Positions 36,401 to 49,015 of a stretch of 64,000 nucleotides of DNA are shown in pieces. Source of the DNA: Sindora glabra (lineage: Eukaryota > Streptophyta > Magnoliopsida > Fabales > Fabaceae); the NCBI GenBank assembly GCA_020226215.1, contig CM035232.1:59591220-59655219 (forward strand), written 5' to 3'. The notes below the pieces were generated by a model that ran no database searches, was not told where the DNA came from, and was given only the letters and a program-made list of their open reading frames with translations. Numbering within the stretch: the first letter of the stretch is position 1; every line of letters starts with the position of its first letter. The position numbers and the translations under genes are program-made.

Positions 36401-37090
36401 GACTTAAATCAGAATGTTCTGCCTGAAGATGCTAACTCGAACAAAGAATAATACAAGGCTTTAAGTGCATTTGATTCTTCTCTTTCGAAACAAACTGAAG
36501 GATTTGAAGTCTTAGTGGGTGGAACAACCTCTAATATGTAGACTTTCACTATCATGGATGTTAAACTCCTGAATAAATTCATAGAAGATGATCCCCTAGC
36601 AGCAATGGATCAGTTAATCATGGGGACTATCTTTCTATCCTTGAAAACTTAACAATCCATAACTCATACGAAGTCAACAGAAGTCACTAGCCTAGAACTA
36701 AATCAATTGCTCACCAATATGAAAAATATATTGGTTGAAGAAAACTTCCTCAACAATCTTTCGGACCAAGACTTCATATTAAATTTGCAATCTTTACTTT
36801 AAAAAATTAACGATCATCCAACCAGATCAAATGTTCCTCAAGCTGCCCATATCACAAAATTTTTGAACTAGTTGGCACAATTTGAGAGCAATATGAAGAT
36901 TACACTTGAGATAAACAAATCACTGATTGAATTGAAGATCTTCTAAAAACTCAAGTGGAGAAATTAAAAAATTTCAATTCAACTATAATAAAGGTTGAAA
37001 ACTCAATCAAGGTTGGAACTCAAAAGATGGTTGAAGTTGATGCTTGAATCCAGAACCTTGAAAAGTTACTCGAAAAGGCCAGAAAGGAAA
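33481..37090 (+). pseudogene. Antisense ORF of Tat element (plant mobile domain type)
   Basis: A degenerate multi-exon reading frame opposite to gag-pol, starting MTQKENISSSSNFLPNG. The first part carries NHSSYFDWLIRM, then a NKVTNSFHILYGMITQTLFD block (about 33965-34030), EHVAFLLLWL (about 34180), and GGPFWLLQLWLYAIFKDKL (about 34388-34445, W as tag). This is the order seen in the plant mobile (aminotransferase-like) domain. Later parts are Lys/Glu-rich with coiled-coil character, separated by likely introns (for example near 35553-35815 and 36057-36140). Tat elements are known to carry such antisense frames; their function is unsettled. Multiple stops make it non-functional. Open stretches: 34699-35034 and 35341-35604. 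Confidence 0.7.
36079..36117. repeat. (CT)n(TA)n microsatellite
   Basis: Twelve CT dinucleotides followed by about seven TA dinucleotides, inside a probable intron of the antisense ORF. Confidence 0.95.
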
Positions 37091-37500
37091 AAAGCTTGCT
37101 TGAAGATTATTGATGCAATTGTACAAAAGTAAAATCCAACATTACTTTGTAAATCAATAACATGAATCATCATGTGAAGGATTGTCTAATCAAAATAGAG
37201 AAGATGAAAGTCTCGAAACATTCTCATGCTCAAATTGAAATAATTTTGAAAATGGAGTTTGGTAAAATTCGAGATTACTTTCTGTGAAAAGCTTCTTTTA
37301 TTTTTATTTGAACATTGTGCACTTCAACTTTTAAGCTACTTTTAAATAGTTATTTTAACTTCATGAATTGTTAGTCTATAAATTTTCAAATATTTTCCAT
37401 TTATTGACATTATTCGACTAGTCGTAGCTAAATCTCGAATTGAATAGGCATTATTGGTAAACACCTTTTCAATTTCAAATGGTCCTTCCTAAATTGGAGA

Positions 37501-38420
37501 TTATTTCTCAAATTTCTTTAATTTTCTTTCTGTTGGTGATATAACCTTCCACACCAATTCACCAACATTAAAATTTTTCGATTTAACTTTCTGGTCATAA
37601 AATCGAGAAATTCTTTCTTTTTGTTGAATAATGTTTTCCAAAGCCAACCACCTTTCATCATCTAAATCATTTAACTCATCAAACATTAAATTCTAATAAT
37701 GTTTAACCGGTAACTCATTCTATTTTTGTAGTCTAATAGACTGCAAATTAATTTTTATAAGCAAAATAACATCATGGCCATAAACTAGCTTATAAAGAGT
37801 TGTTCCGGTAACCTCTTTAGGAGAATTTCTATATGCCCAAAAAATTTGGCAAAGTGTTTCGAGCCAATTTTTGGGCTTCTGCCTAACGTGCTTTTTAATT
37901 AAAGCAATAATTATTTTATTGGCCACCTCAACTTGACCATTAGCCTGTGTATAATATGGAGTCAAATTAATCAATTTTATATCTCTCGATTTGGCATATT
38001 GAATCACCTTTCTCCTAATAAAAATTGTATCTTGATCAATTGTCAAAGTCTCAGGTATACCAAATCAAAACACAATATGTTCTTCGATAAAATCAATTAT
38101 ATCCCTCTGATTAACATCCTTCAAAGGAATAGCTTCGACCCATTTCGTAAAATAATCAATTGCCACTAAAATATACCTATAGCCTTTTGAAGATGCTGGA
38201 TGTATCTGGCTAATTAAATCTAAAGCTTATCCTCTAAATGGTCATGGCTTTATAATCGAATGCAAATCACCTGTTAGCACATGTTGAATATTTCCATGTT
38301 TCTGGCATTGTTCACATGATCTTGCATATTCATGGCAATCTTTTATCATTGAAGGCCAACAAACTCTTTATCTTTTGAACACCCATTTCATCTTTTCACC
38401 GGCTTAGTGTGCACCACAGA
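37501..38420 (-). pseudogene. Integrase of the Tat element
   Basis: The integrase would insert the cDNA copy. Reading leftwards: an H2C2-type zinc finger with CHEYARSCEQCQKHG near 38280-38350, a core with DQDTIF and later TPYYTQANGQVEVANK (37720-38046, catalytic glutamate in GQVE) and FWAYRNSPKEVTGTT, then a C-terminal part with NVGELVWK (37501-37686). Stops separate the pieces. Confidence 0.8.
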
Positions 38421-38461
38421 TCCCTTCATGAACTTTAGCTAAAGCTATAAAAGCTTCAGTT

Positions 38462-39379
38462 TCACCTAAACACTTTCTTATAAAGTTCATCACCAAGGAT
38501 CACATAGTGCAAAGCTTTATACTTCATTTTTCGATCTATAATTGAACTGGGATTTTCTAAATATTTAATAATTAGTTTTCTCCAATCATCATCTGAAAGT
38601 AAACTTATGTTAAGTAGTTCGAACTCTTTTGTAGCATACTTGTTTCTTATTTCAATTAACTTATCCAAAGTTTCATTTGAAACTTTATAACTCGATACTA
38701 TTTATGCTAACTCATTAGCCTCATAATTTTGCAATCTTGAGATATGTTATATGGCGAATTGATCAAATTCTTGTAATATTTCCATAACTTAAGTAAAATG
38801 CCTTAATAAATTTTCACTTATCCATTTGTATTCTCAAGTAATTTATTTAACTAATAATTGAGAATCGTTATGAACAATTACATTTCTTACTCGAAATAAC
38901 CTTAAAGTTTCAAGCCCAACAAGAAGAGCTTCATATTTTGCTTCATTATTTGAACAAGGTATTTTTATTTTGAACATCAACTTCATGGGAAATCCTTCAG
39001 GGTAAATAATCAAAATTTCAATTCTTATTCCATTTTAATGCCTAGAACTATTAAAATATAATTTCCAAGGTTTTAATCTTACATAATTTTCATTAATTTT
39101 ATTAACTTCTTCTGAAGAATGGTCAACCAAGAAATTAACAACCACTTGACCTTTCATGGATTTCAAGGGCATATATTTCAAAGAATATTCAGTCAAAGCT
39201 AAAGCCCATTTACCAATTTTGCTATGAAGTATAGGTTTAAATAACATATGCTTTATTATATCATAATGAGAAATTACAATCACATTAAAAGGTTTGATGT
39301 AATGTTTTAGCTTAGTACATGAGAAATATAAAGTAAAGACATAATTTCTCAATAGCACAATACTTACTTTCAGTATCAT
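38462..39379 (-). pseudogene. Dual RNase H region of the Tat element
   Basis: The right-hand part (39379-39100) is the usual gypsy RNase H, with MLFKPILHSKIGKWALAL and EYSLKYMPLKSMKGQVVVNF. It is followed by LKPWKLYFNSSRH and, after a stop, CSNNEAKYEALLVGLETL and a DSQLL motif (39060-38840), which is a second, plant-type RNase H. Two adjacent RNase H domains identify the Tat lineage. The aspartate expected in YFDGS is asparagine here. The last piece (38668-38462) links to integrase. Confidence 0.78.
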
Positions 39380-39688
39380 TTAATACCCTACTTAGATAAT
39401 AAATAGCTTTTTCAATGCCATTTTCATCTTCTTGAGCTAACATACTACCTATATTATATTTAGAAGCAGAAATATATAACTTTAAAGGTCTTCCTTTTCA
39501 GGAGAGGTTATGATAGGAGGATTCATCAAATAATGCTTAATATCTTTGAATTCTTTTTAGTGTACATCTTCCCATTAAAATTCTTCTTCCTTTTTCAACT
39601 TTAACAAAGGTGAGAAGATCTTTGTTCTGCTAGATAGGTTTGAAGTAAACCTTCTTAAAAAGTTAATCTTGCCTAGTAAAGATTGCAA

Positions 39689-40808
39689 TTACTTTTTGTT
39701 TGAGGGTGGCAAAGTTTCCAAAATAGCCTTCACTTTATTTAGATCAACTTCAATCCCCTTTTTTTGAATTAAGAATCCAAGAAACTTTCTTGTGGAAACA
39801 CCAAAAGCATATTTAATTGGATACATTTTTAGACCATGTTTTCTTATCTTCTCAAAAACTTGTTTCAAATGGTCTATATGATCATTATTCATTTTCGACT
39901 TGATAACAATATCATCTATATAAACTTGCATAAATTTTCCAATCAAGTCATGAAAAATTGTATTCAAGGCCCGCTAATATGTTGCACCAGAATTCTTGAG
40001 GCCAAAAGGCATCACTACCCATTCATAAGTGTTGATTGCACCATGATATCGAAAAGTAGTTTTTTGAAATGTCCTTTTTAGCATTGAATATCTGGTTATA
40101 ACTAGAATATCCATCCAGTAAACTTAACATTTCATTTCTGGCTGCTGAATCAATTAACATATCAGCAATTAGCATAGGATATTCATCTTTAGGAGTTGCT
40201 GAATTTAAATTTTGAAAATCTATACAAACCCTCAAAGTTCCATTCTTTTTAATTATAGGGACTATATTAGAAATCCAGTCAGTGTACTTGGTTATTTGAA
40301 TAAACTTTGCCATCAATAGTCTCTCGATTTCTTCTTTGATCTTCAAAATAATTTCTGAGGCAAACCATCTTGGTGGCTGCTTTACTGGCTTCCTTCTAGG
40401 ATAAATTGGCAATCTATGCTCCACTAAGTTTTGATCCAATCCAAACATCTCATTATAGTTCCAAGCAAAATAGTCTTTGAACTCCTTCAATAACTCAATT
40501 ATCCCTTCCTTCAAAGCTTGATCCATATATTTACTGATATAAGTAGGTTTTAGCTTTGTTCCATCACCAAGATCTACTTCTTTAAGAGGATCTTGAGCCT
40601 CCATCTTTTTTATTCCATGAGATAAAGATGTCTCGAACCCAAGTGGTGAGTCGTCAAAAATATAGTCAAGCTTTTCAATATCTTTTTCTTGAACATCAAC
40701 CCTTACAGATTGATCTGGAATAACATCTTTCAAACTTTCATTAACTTCACAAATTAATTCCTCTCTATGTTCAAAAGATTTTGAGACTAAATCGGCCCTC
40801 ATGGCCAT
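39689..40808 (-). pseudogene. Reverse transcriptase of the Tat element
   Basis: The ORF at 40808-40023 holds the linker and fingers: GIIELLKEFKDYFAWNYNEM, EEIERLLMAKFIQ, then RVCIDFQNLNSATPKDEYP and LLDGYSSYNQI. After a frameshift near 40070 the palm follows at 39967-39689, with QVYIDDIVIKS (the catalytic DD is intact), FGVSTRKFLGFLI and a GIEVD..K..AI block. The C-terminal part after 39689 is broken by stops. Confidence 0.85.
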
Positions 40809-40879
40809 TTCAAATCTTTATTCGGCCACATAGGTTGAAATTCAAGCTAAATAGCTTGAAATATTCATATTAACTTTAA

Positions 40880-41500
40880 CTCTTTGAAGACTGCCTCCAA
40901 GTTGGCCTATGGTTCCTCATACTTCAAGATAAACCTAACTTCAAGTTGAAGATACATAGTAGCAGGAACTTTGGATCTTGCCAGATGCTTCATGCTATCC
41001 ATCTGATAAGGTCCAATATAGGAAAGATATTTATTGAATTCCATCACATTGGTTTCAACTCGAAAGGAGGAATCTTCAGCTTCTACTACTTCTAGATTTC
41101 CTTCTGCATCCTATATAAACATTTTTTGATGCAAAGTTGAAGGCACTGCCGCTACATCATGAATCCATTCTTTACCTAGAAGCAGATTGTAGTTGGCCTT
41201 TGAAGGAGTAACAATAAAGATAGTAGGTCAAATCACTAACCCAACCTGAACATTCAAAGCTAGCTTTCCTTTTAACTTCGAAGTTTTACCATTAAAATTA
41301 GTAATTACCATGTTATAGGGAAGTAGATCTTCCTATATCTTATCCAACTTGTTCATTATTGCCTTTGACATTAGATTAATTACAACACCACCATCAACCA
41401 ACACCTTGTGAACAATTTTACCATTAGTTTCAACCTTGATGAAAATAAGCTTTAAATAATTTTTCATTTTCTCTATTGGCCTGTCGAATATTGCAGAATT
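40880..41500 (-). pseudogene. Retropepsin-like protease of the Tat element
   Basis: The minus-strand reading gives IFIKVETNGKIVHKVLVDGG then VVINLMS (about 41385-41450) and later NYNLLLGKEWIHDVAAVPST (about 41140-41195). This matches the plant gypsy protease, in which the active site reads VDGG(A/S)..N rather than DTGA, and the downstream LLGR.WIH motif. Stops are frequent. Confidence 0.7.
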
Positions 41501-41973
41501 CTCTTTAAGAAGGATTCAAGCTTTATAAGTAACCAACGTAGGTTCTTTCATAGCCTCACTTCCTTTGAAGTCTTCTCTATTAAAATTTTCATTTTAACCT
41601 TGATTATACTCCTTCGCATACTCAACTAGCAGGATAGAAACCACACTACAAATATTTTCTAAATCATTAGCGAATCTAGATTCGAAGGAGCTTGTAATCA
41701 TACTATTTTTGTTTTCAAGTGTGATTTCCTTCTGTTTCATGTTTTGCAAAATAGAATTCCTCTACAGAATATGATGGTAAGGTCTTTTGTTCTAAGTTCC
41801 TTGCTCCATAGCTTGCATATTTTCACAAGCAACTTTTCTAAAACTCTATACCTTTCATCACTGAGCCTTGTTCATAGGGGAATTCCTATAGAAATGGTAC
41901 TTTGAAGGCTAGGAACATGCTCTGAAAACTTAGTTCTCCAGTATTGATGCACTTTTTTTAGTTTAGCCCCTTG

Positions 41974-44415
41974 CTAATTCCTAGTTTTATTCATTCCCCT
42001 TATCCACTTATTTAGGGATACATTTGAAGAAGGCACAAGGCTCTTGCCTTTGGTAAGCATAGTCTTGAATTCTAACTTCAAGCTAGAGCCTTGATCTTTG
42101 TTCAACTTGTGAGCTGCTTCATACTGCTTCTTGAACTCAGATTCTTCAAATGCTTTTATGAGAAACTTATTAAAGACTGCACTGCATCTTGGGTAAAGAG
42201 TTACTTCATTATCATAATCTTTTTCCCTCATCAAAAATTCTAACAGAGACTCTCCGACTTTGGGATAAATATCCATCACCTCTTTTTTATATTCTTCTAT
42301 AGCAGATTCAACATCATCTTGAATATCTTCAATATGAATATTTATCATGTTGATTTCAAAAAGTTTAACATAATTAGTCGTGACCTCTAATGGATTAGAG
42401 TCAATTTTCATGGCAAGCTTCAATTTTTCTTTGAATTTTAGTCTTCCTTTTTTTATTGCCTTTTGAATCATATCCCTGAAATGCACACAATGGTTAGTCC
42501 AATGGCCATAAACATGATGATATTTACAATATTTTTTACCCTTTCTTTATTTTGGAGTAAAAAATTTATGATCATTAAACAATACAATCTGCTTATTTTT
42601 AAGTAAAATATCTTATATTTGATCAGCTTTAGTAATATTGAAACTATAATCTTGTTTTCTTAAGAATTTCAAATTACCCTAAGACTCGTATGGTTTCAAA
42701 GAAGTACATACATAAGGAGGTCTAGGCTTTAATTCGGGAATATTTATTTTATTATTAGTTTTGACATTAATATTATCATCTTCATCATTAACATTTTCGA
42801 TTTCCTGATTAAATACATCTACATAAGCAATCTTATGTCTTCATACTGGTCTTTCAACTCTCCGGTATTTATCTTTTTCGAACTTAAGCTATTCAATTTG
42901 CCTTACTTTATTTGCTAGTTAGGCCATATCTCTAAATTATTGATTAATCAACTTCTTTTGAATAGAATAATCAAATCTACTTACAGCCATTTGAACTAAC
43001 TTGTGTTCTAACACTTGAGTAAAGCATCTAACCTTCATCTACCTAAATCTATTTAGATAATCATTAATAAATTCATTTTGCATTCTTTTAATACTTAATA
43101 AGTCCATTAAACTTATCTTGGTTTCAACTGAAAGAATTGTTCACGAAATCCTCTTTCTAACTGATTCCAAGTATGAATCAAATTAGGTGGTAGAGTAGTA
43201 AACCAAGTAAAAGCATCTTTAATTAATGAACTTGGAAAATATTTCATTTTTAGATTTTCATTATTGGCGAGATCACCACATTCAATTTGATATCGAGCAA
43301 TATGCTCAACTGTGGATTCACCGATCTCACCAGTGAACTTGCTGAACTTAGGGATTTTTCGACCTTTAGGCATTTTAGTTTGCAAAATAATCTCAGGAAA
43401 GACTGAGAAAAAATATAGGTTATTTGCATAACCAATATTAAAACCATGTTGATTTAGCACTCATTCCATAACATTGACTATGTTTTTATGCCCCCACAAC
43501 ATTCTGCCTAACTTAATTCAGAATATTATCAAGGTTTTGGTTCCTATTTACTAGAATCACATTATTATTAGGGACATTAAGATCTGTTGCTAAGTTTCGA
43601 TTTCGAACTTGGTTCATAGGTACTACATTCTCGTGTCCAAGATTAGTAAGTAGCTCCTGAATCATATTATCATGCATAATATTTACAGGTGTTGCATCGG
43701 CTTGCCTTCCATTTACAAATATTGCATTTGTAGGCCTTACATTTGCCATTTGATTAATAACAAGTTTTGCAAGTGTACCAAGGACATCAGCGATTCGACC
43801 CATTTGTCTTGCCAATAACAAATAATTGGTATTGGTTGACTCCACCATGGAATTAATAACACCTGTCAATTGGTGAGACAACATATTCACCATCCCATGG
43901 TTACTCTCATCTATTTTTTGACGTATGGAATGTAGTGAAACACCTGTAAAGGATGTCGAAAGAATAGACTCCCTAGACATACTTTACTATCCAATCGACA
44001 TGTTCCCTAATATGCTAAATTGAGATATATCATTTCTGTTTGCATTCAGATTTAAATATCTCAAAGGTCCCATCGGAGAAATCTTCGAAATGATTGGATC
44101 TGAAACCACTATTAAAGTAGTCCTTATGGTTTGTGTAATTGCTCTAGGAATAAATCCCTGAGGTAAACCATATAAAGGATTATGAATATTAATATTCAAA
44201 TTCCTATGATTCTCCTCTGGATCCATTGGGATTTGGCTAATCTAAGATGTTATAGGATGATTTTGTGGAACTCTTGTAACCATTGGTCTAGACATAGAAG
44301 AATTAGGAACATTACTTTGATTTAAGTCAAAATCATTCTTCCTATTAGTTCCTTCATTATTCCTGGCATTCAAATTATTACCAGAACCTCATCTATTTGA
44401 ACCACTGTTAGCCAT
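41974..44415 (-). pseudogene. gag of the Tat element
   Basis: Capsid-nucleocapsid region beginning MANSGSNR at 44415. Pieces run 44226-43987 (MDPEENHRNL..), 43980-43513, 43460-43113 and 42486-41974. The third piece is the retrotransposon gag domain: MPKGRKIPKFSKFTGEIGES, EHIARYQIEC, MKYFPSSLIKDAFTWF and TWNQLERGFREQFF. A knuckle-like C-x-Y-H-x4-H-x4-C motif (CKYHHVYGHWTNHC) lies near 42490-42530, followed by FRDMIQKAIKKGRLKF. Stops and frameshifts separate the pieces. Confidence 0.8.
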
Positions 44416-44513
44416 GTTTAAATTTCTTCCACTATGCAAAATCATGCATAGGAATAGAAATCATTTAATTTGACACTACTATTTCTAAACCTGTCCCAGC
44501 GTGATTACTAATT

Positions 44514-45341
44514 TGTTTATGGTGAATTTTTATTTTGATATAAAATTAAAAATAAATTTAATTCAAAGAATAATTTGGGACTTGAATTGTGTCCTCAAAG
44601 GGATCTTAGTTTGATAGGTTTATGTATTAATTGAATTAAGAAAAATAGCAAAAAAGCCAAAGGAATGTAAAGAAAAGAGCAAATAATGCAAGAAATAAAT
44701 TAACTCAAAAATAAATTAGAATTGAAATAAAAAAATGATGGAATTACATACTCAATCTTCTCTGTTTGCTAATTATCATGATAGTAGGCGTGTTAGGCAT
44801 GTAAAAGATTTGTGAGAAAATGAAATCTAACCTTTGTACATTATTCAAAAGTCTTATTTATAGATTTCTAATGCTAATGGCTAATTCCTAAGAATCTAAC
44901 AAGTGTACATCACATAAAATTTCTAAAAACTTATTAAAACTACCTCTAATAACTACTACCAATTTTTAAAATAAAATTGAAAACTACCAGACTTTGATAT
45001 CTTCAACAATCTTCAATCAACTCTTAAAATCAAGGCATTCCTCAGTTTTTGAAATCAAATCGAAACCATTCCAACAATTGAACTTCAATCTTTATAACTT
45101 GCTTTTTGAATTGAAATCGAATGGACATATTTTTTGAAATCATATCAATTACCACATCAATAGCCCTCTTCAAAATCCTTTTAAATTGTTCGATTTATCT
45201 GTTATGTAACTAGAATTGCCACACTCAAACTACCCTTTCGAACAGAATTTGAAATATCAACTCTAACCTTAACTCCTCAAAATCTCCTTATTTTTGAATC
45301 AAAATCGAAAATAGGACCTAGAAAATTTTAACACCAATACA
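44514..45341 (-). repeat. 5' LTR of the Tat element
   Basis: Partner of the LTR at 32259-33088. On the minus strand it starts TGTATTGGTGTTAAAATTTTC and ends CCATAAACA. It would hold the promoter of the element. The adjoining sequence (minus strand 'aattagtaatcacgctggg') does not match an obvious tRNA 3' end. Confidence 0.85.
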
Positions 45342-46159
45342 TAGTCAACAAATAACATTGAAATACTTAATTTGAAAAAAAGGATGTTCTCTGACTAAAT
45401 TTGGACTACATATTGAAAACTCCATTAATTGCCCATAAGAACTGTAAGGATTAAAAGAAGATAACTCATGATTCATATTTATTTTTGTTGAAACTTAGGG
45501 TCTTTAATATGTTCTAAAATAAAGAGTAATTTGGTATACATTAAAAGTATAATTCTATAGGAAGTTAAACTTCCTATTAAGTAAATTTTATTGTAAACTT
45601 TTTAGGAAGTGCTTACAATTATTCAATAGACAATAATACAAACTTTAATTCAAAATACATTTTGATAATGAATTCTTTGATTTCTCCTAAGTGAATTTCT
45701 CCTAATTTGATTAATAAGCCAATGATTAACTCTAAGTAGACAATTATCCATAAGAATTATGATGTGCATTGTAAAAACTAAAATTAAAATAATTTTTCTC
45801 AAAGAAATTTGTAGCACTAATAAGATCAGGTCAAACTTAAGAAATTAGTGATCAATTTAGTGTTGGAGAATATAAATTAACAAGAAATTTGTATTAAATT
45901 GTTAAACTAAATAAAAATTAAAAGAATTAAATAAAAACAATGTCACGATGACAAAAACTTTATTTCAAGAGACATTCCAACCATTAATTCTTCAATATAT
46001 TACTGACATCAATAAAATTACTCTTAGTTTTATCACTTAATCAAGGATTACCCTAATAGCAACCCTTGTATTTCTTAATATTGATTAATATAAGCTAATC
46101 ACCTAAAATAACCCCTTATGGTTCAAGACCAACACATAAACATACATTTAATATTTAAC

Positions 46160-46900
46160 AAAAATTATGTCAATTTTTAATTGACGTCTAAGGAAGCATC
46201 GTTATGTATTAGTTTTTGACTTTGGTTATATAACTAATGTAAAAAAAAAGTTACCACATTACCTTTTTTACTAAAAGATTGATGCCTTTTCTTTAAAAAT
46301 TATCTTACTTTTTATGCATTTTATGCCAATTTTTAATTAAAAAATTAACATGAAATATTATCAAAATAATTTTAAGATTTATTTTTCACAACTTACCATA
46401 ATATTTATATTAAAAATTGAATAAACCTACCATTTTGCCAAAGATGCATATTCTAAGTTAAAAAATATTAAACGACCATAACTTCATACTTGGTTATATA
46501 TATATGAAGCTACTTTTTTTTTTCAATTTTTTTCTGTAACTTTTCAAGATATATTCATTTAAAAATTGTCAAAGGCAATTTACTCTGTTTAAATCATGGA
46601 AATCAATTATTTTGATGGAGCTTTTTTTCACTTTTTTCTCTATCTCATTATTATTTGACCAACTTTAGACTCTATTGTAAAAAAAAGCTTGGACTCCACA
46701 ACAATATAATAGGCATATAAAAATAAATACAACCTTAAAATTTATAAAATTGAAACACAAACAAATTTCTCTTAATAAAACCTATGTAGAAAATTAGATG
46801 ATTGGAAGCGACTAGATTAGAACATTCTTAAATCTCAATAGAACATCTACTTACTTAAAGCTAGGATGTGGTGGAGATGAAAAAAAGAGAAGGAAGACTC
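46160..46900. repeat. AT-rich dispersed repeat, copy 4 of 4
   Basis: Collinear with 16950-17600 and part of duplication copy B. Anchors are 'attgaataaacctaccatt' near 46415, 'caaaggcaatttactctg' near 46571 and 'ttttctctatctcattattattt' near 46634. Homology fades after about 46815. Confidence 0.65.
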
Positions 46901-48923
46901 AATTTGCCTTATCATCAAGAATTTATCCAATATCAATAAGAAGAACACAAATCTTTAATTTTTTTTCCATTTCAACCTAAATCCTATCAACAATATAACA
47001 AAAACTTATGAATTAAGGAAGATCACCTTCACTTATTTGATGTTTGAGACTGATTCCTTGAATTCTTAAGCTAAATGTTGCCACATATTGAAAAATAAAT
47101 AAATTAGGGAATATAAAGGGAGGAAGAACTATGGAAGGATTTAGAGAAATAGGGAGAGAAGGATGGTTGTTTGGGGTTTTACAAATCCTAAAGTACTTTA
47201 GCAATTTTTAGTGTCTTAAGGGCAAAATAAAAAAAAAATTAAGTTTTTAAATTTTTTCCATATACTCCTACTTAAATCTAATTATATTCTAACTTATGTT
47301 TAATTTTATTCTTCCTAGTTATAATATAATATCTAATTTCCTTCAATTAAATCCTTAATCTAAACTCATTCATGTTGATTTACTAACCCCTACATATATA
47401 AAATATTGATGAAATAAATAAATAAAGTAAATTCTAATTTCAAACATTCCTATAATTAATTTAATTTTTCTTATTTTTACCATAAAATTATATTTTCTTT
47501 ATATAAAATATCATGCTAATCATATCCTTAGCAAATAATTAATTACCATATTTAAGGAAATATTGTTAAAAATAATTCTTAGATATCCAAATTTCTAAGG
47601 ATTTTATATTTAAGATGAGATTTAGTAATCAATTTCCATATTTTTCATTTATTTAAACAATGCAAGTAAATAAAGAGGTGAATAATTGTAATAAAAGTAA
47701 AAACAAGTGATCAATAATACTTGATATAAATTTTAAAGGATGTAATAATCATTATCATTATAAATAAATGATTAAATATTTTGTTTATTCTTACAAAATA
47801 TATGAATTGTAAAGTTAATTTTATATGTAAATAAATAATTTTTTTATATGATTATGTATATTTTTATAAAAAAATTTTATTTATTGAAAAATTAAAAAAA
47901 GGAAGAAAAATATACATTGAATATTGTTTTATGCTATCGCTTATTTATGATATTTATAAGTAATATTTTTCTAGTATTTTCCAACCATTTTAACGAGTAT
48001 ATTTTTCTAAATATGTTTATTTTTTATAAATTAAAATTTTATTTTTTTAAAATAATTATTTTCATAAAAAAAATAAAGTTTTATATTTAAAATTAAAATA
48101 TTTAAATCAAGAGAAAAATGAAAAATATTTTCTTTAATTTTAAAATAATTAGATTTTTTCCTTTCAACTTTAGAAATTTAAAAATTGAATCCTTTAATAG
48201 TATAAAACTCAAAATTTTCAATGTTATATAGTTATATATAAATTAAATTAAATTGGACCGATAGGATTTTAACTAAAAATTTTAATATAAGTTATTTATC
48301 AAAAAATATTTGCAAATAAATTATAAAATCATGTTAAAATGATATAATAAATTAAAATTTAATAATATTTTAATTTTAGCTTAAAATTAAAAAAAAATAT
48401 TATGAAGTTTCATTTTGCATATTCTTATTTTAAAAATAAATAAATTTTCTATATATTTACCCTCTCTAGCTAAAATTGGGCCTCATAATGAAGTGAAATG
48501 TTACCGTATTTGGTGAGAAAATTAAATCACAAATTTAAAAATTATTTTTGATTAATTATTATTTAGTTAGTCCTAAACCTTTAATTTATCCCTTAAGGGC
48601 CAGGATATATTGGTATTTTCATTGTAAATTTTATGCGATTTTATTAAAAAATTCATAACATTTTATATAAAACTTGAAATTTTTTTATAAGATCCCGTAA
48701 TAAATCAAGTTTTTGTATTGCAACATTATTGCTTTATATTACGAGATTTGTAAATAAAGTTTTAAAGTTTTATGAAAAAGTTACAAATTTTATATAAACA
48801 GATCTTATAGAAAAGTTGCAAAATTTTATAATAAAAAATTATGAAATTTATATAACTTTCAAATAAAATTTGTAAAAAGCTGCATCTGTACAATTGTTTT
48901 TGTACCAAATAAAAACATACTCC

Positions 48924-49015
48924 ATGAAACTATTAAAATGGGCTAACTTAACCTTAATAAACTAATCCCATGAAACTATTAAAATGGGCTAACTTAACCT
49001 TAATAAACTAATCCA
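48924..49015. repeat. Two tandem copies of a 46-bp unit
   Basis: The unit begins 'atgaaactattaaaatggg' and ends 'ttaataaactaatcc'. The copies at 48924-48969 and 48970-49015 are identical except for the last base, so the duplication is young. Confidence 0.95.

Larger units (their letters stand above)
32259..45341 (-). mobile_element. Ty3/gypsy Tat-lineage LTR retrotransposon, degenerate
   Basis: About 13.1 kb with LTRs at 44514-45341 (5') and 32259-33088 (3'). Minus-strand order is gag, protease, reverse transcriptase, RNase H, a second RNase H, integrase, then a long antisense frame (+) before the 3' LTR. The second RNase H (CSNNEAKYEALLVGLETL) and the antisense frame are hallmarks of the Tat group. 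A polypurine tract abuts the 3' LTR. Every domain has stops or frameshifts, so it is not autonomous. It interrupts duplication copy B. The 5-bp duplication has decayed (left flank 'gacag', right flank about 'catag'). No clear primer-binding site was found. Confidence 0.88.
28889..46815. repeat. Segmental duplication, copy B (interrupted)
   Basis: Collinear with 13223-17590, same orientation. Copy B is interrupted by an AT-rich insertion at about 30815-31690 and by the Tat retrotransposon at 32259-45341. Homology to copy A resumes at 'catagtcaa' (45340), continuing 'cttaatttgaaaaaaagg' and 'aactcatgattc', and runs to about 46815. Relative to copy A it lacks 107 bp corresponding to 15125-15231. 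The peptide gene inside is a pseudogene. Confidence 0.83.

Noticed and set aside
40023..40808. Stand-alone reverse transcriptase gene
   Set aside because: It is a piece of the Tat element pol, bounded by frameshifts and flanked by matching domains and LTRs.
44480..44513. Primer-binding site of the Tat element
   Set aside because: The sequence inside the 5' LTR does not begin with TGG and shows no convincing tRNA match; it may have decayed.
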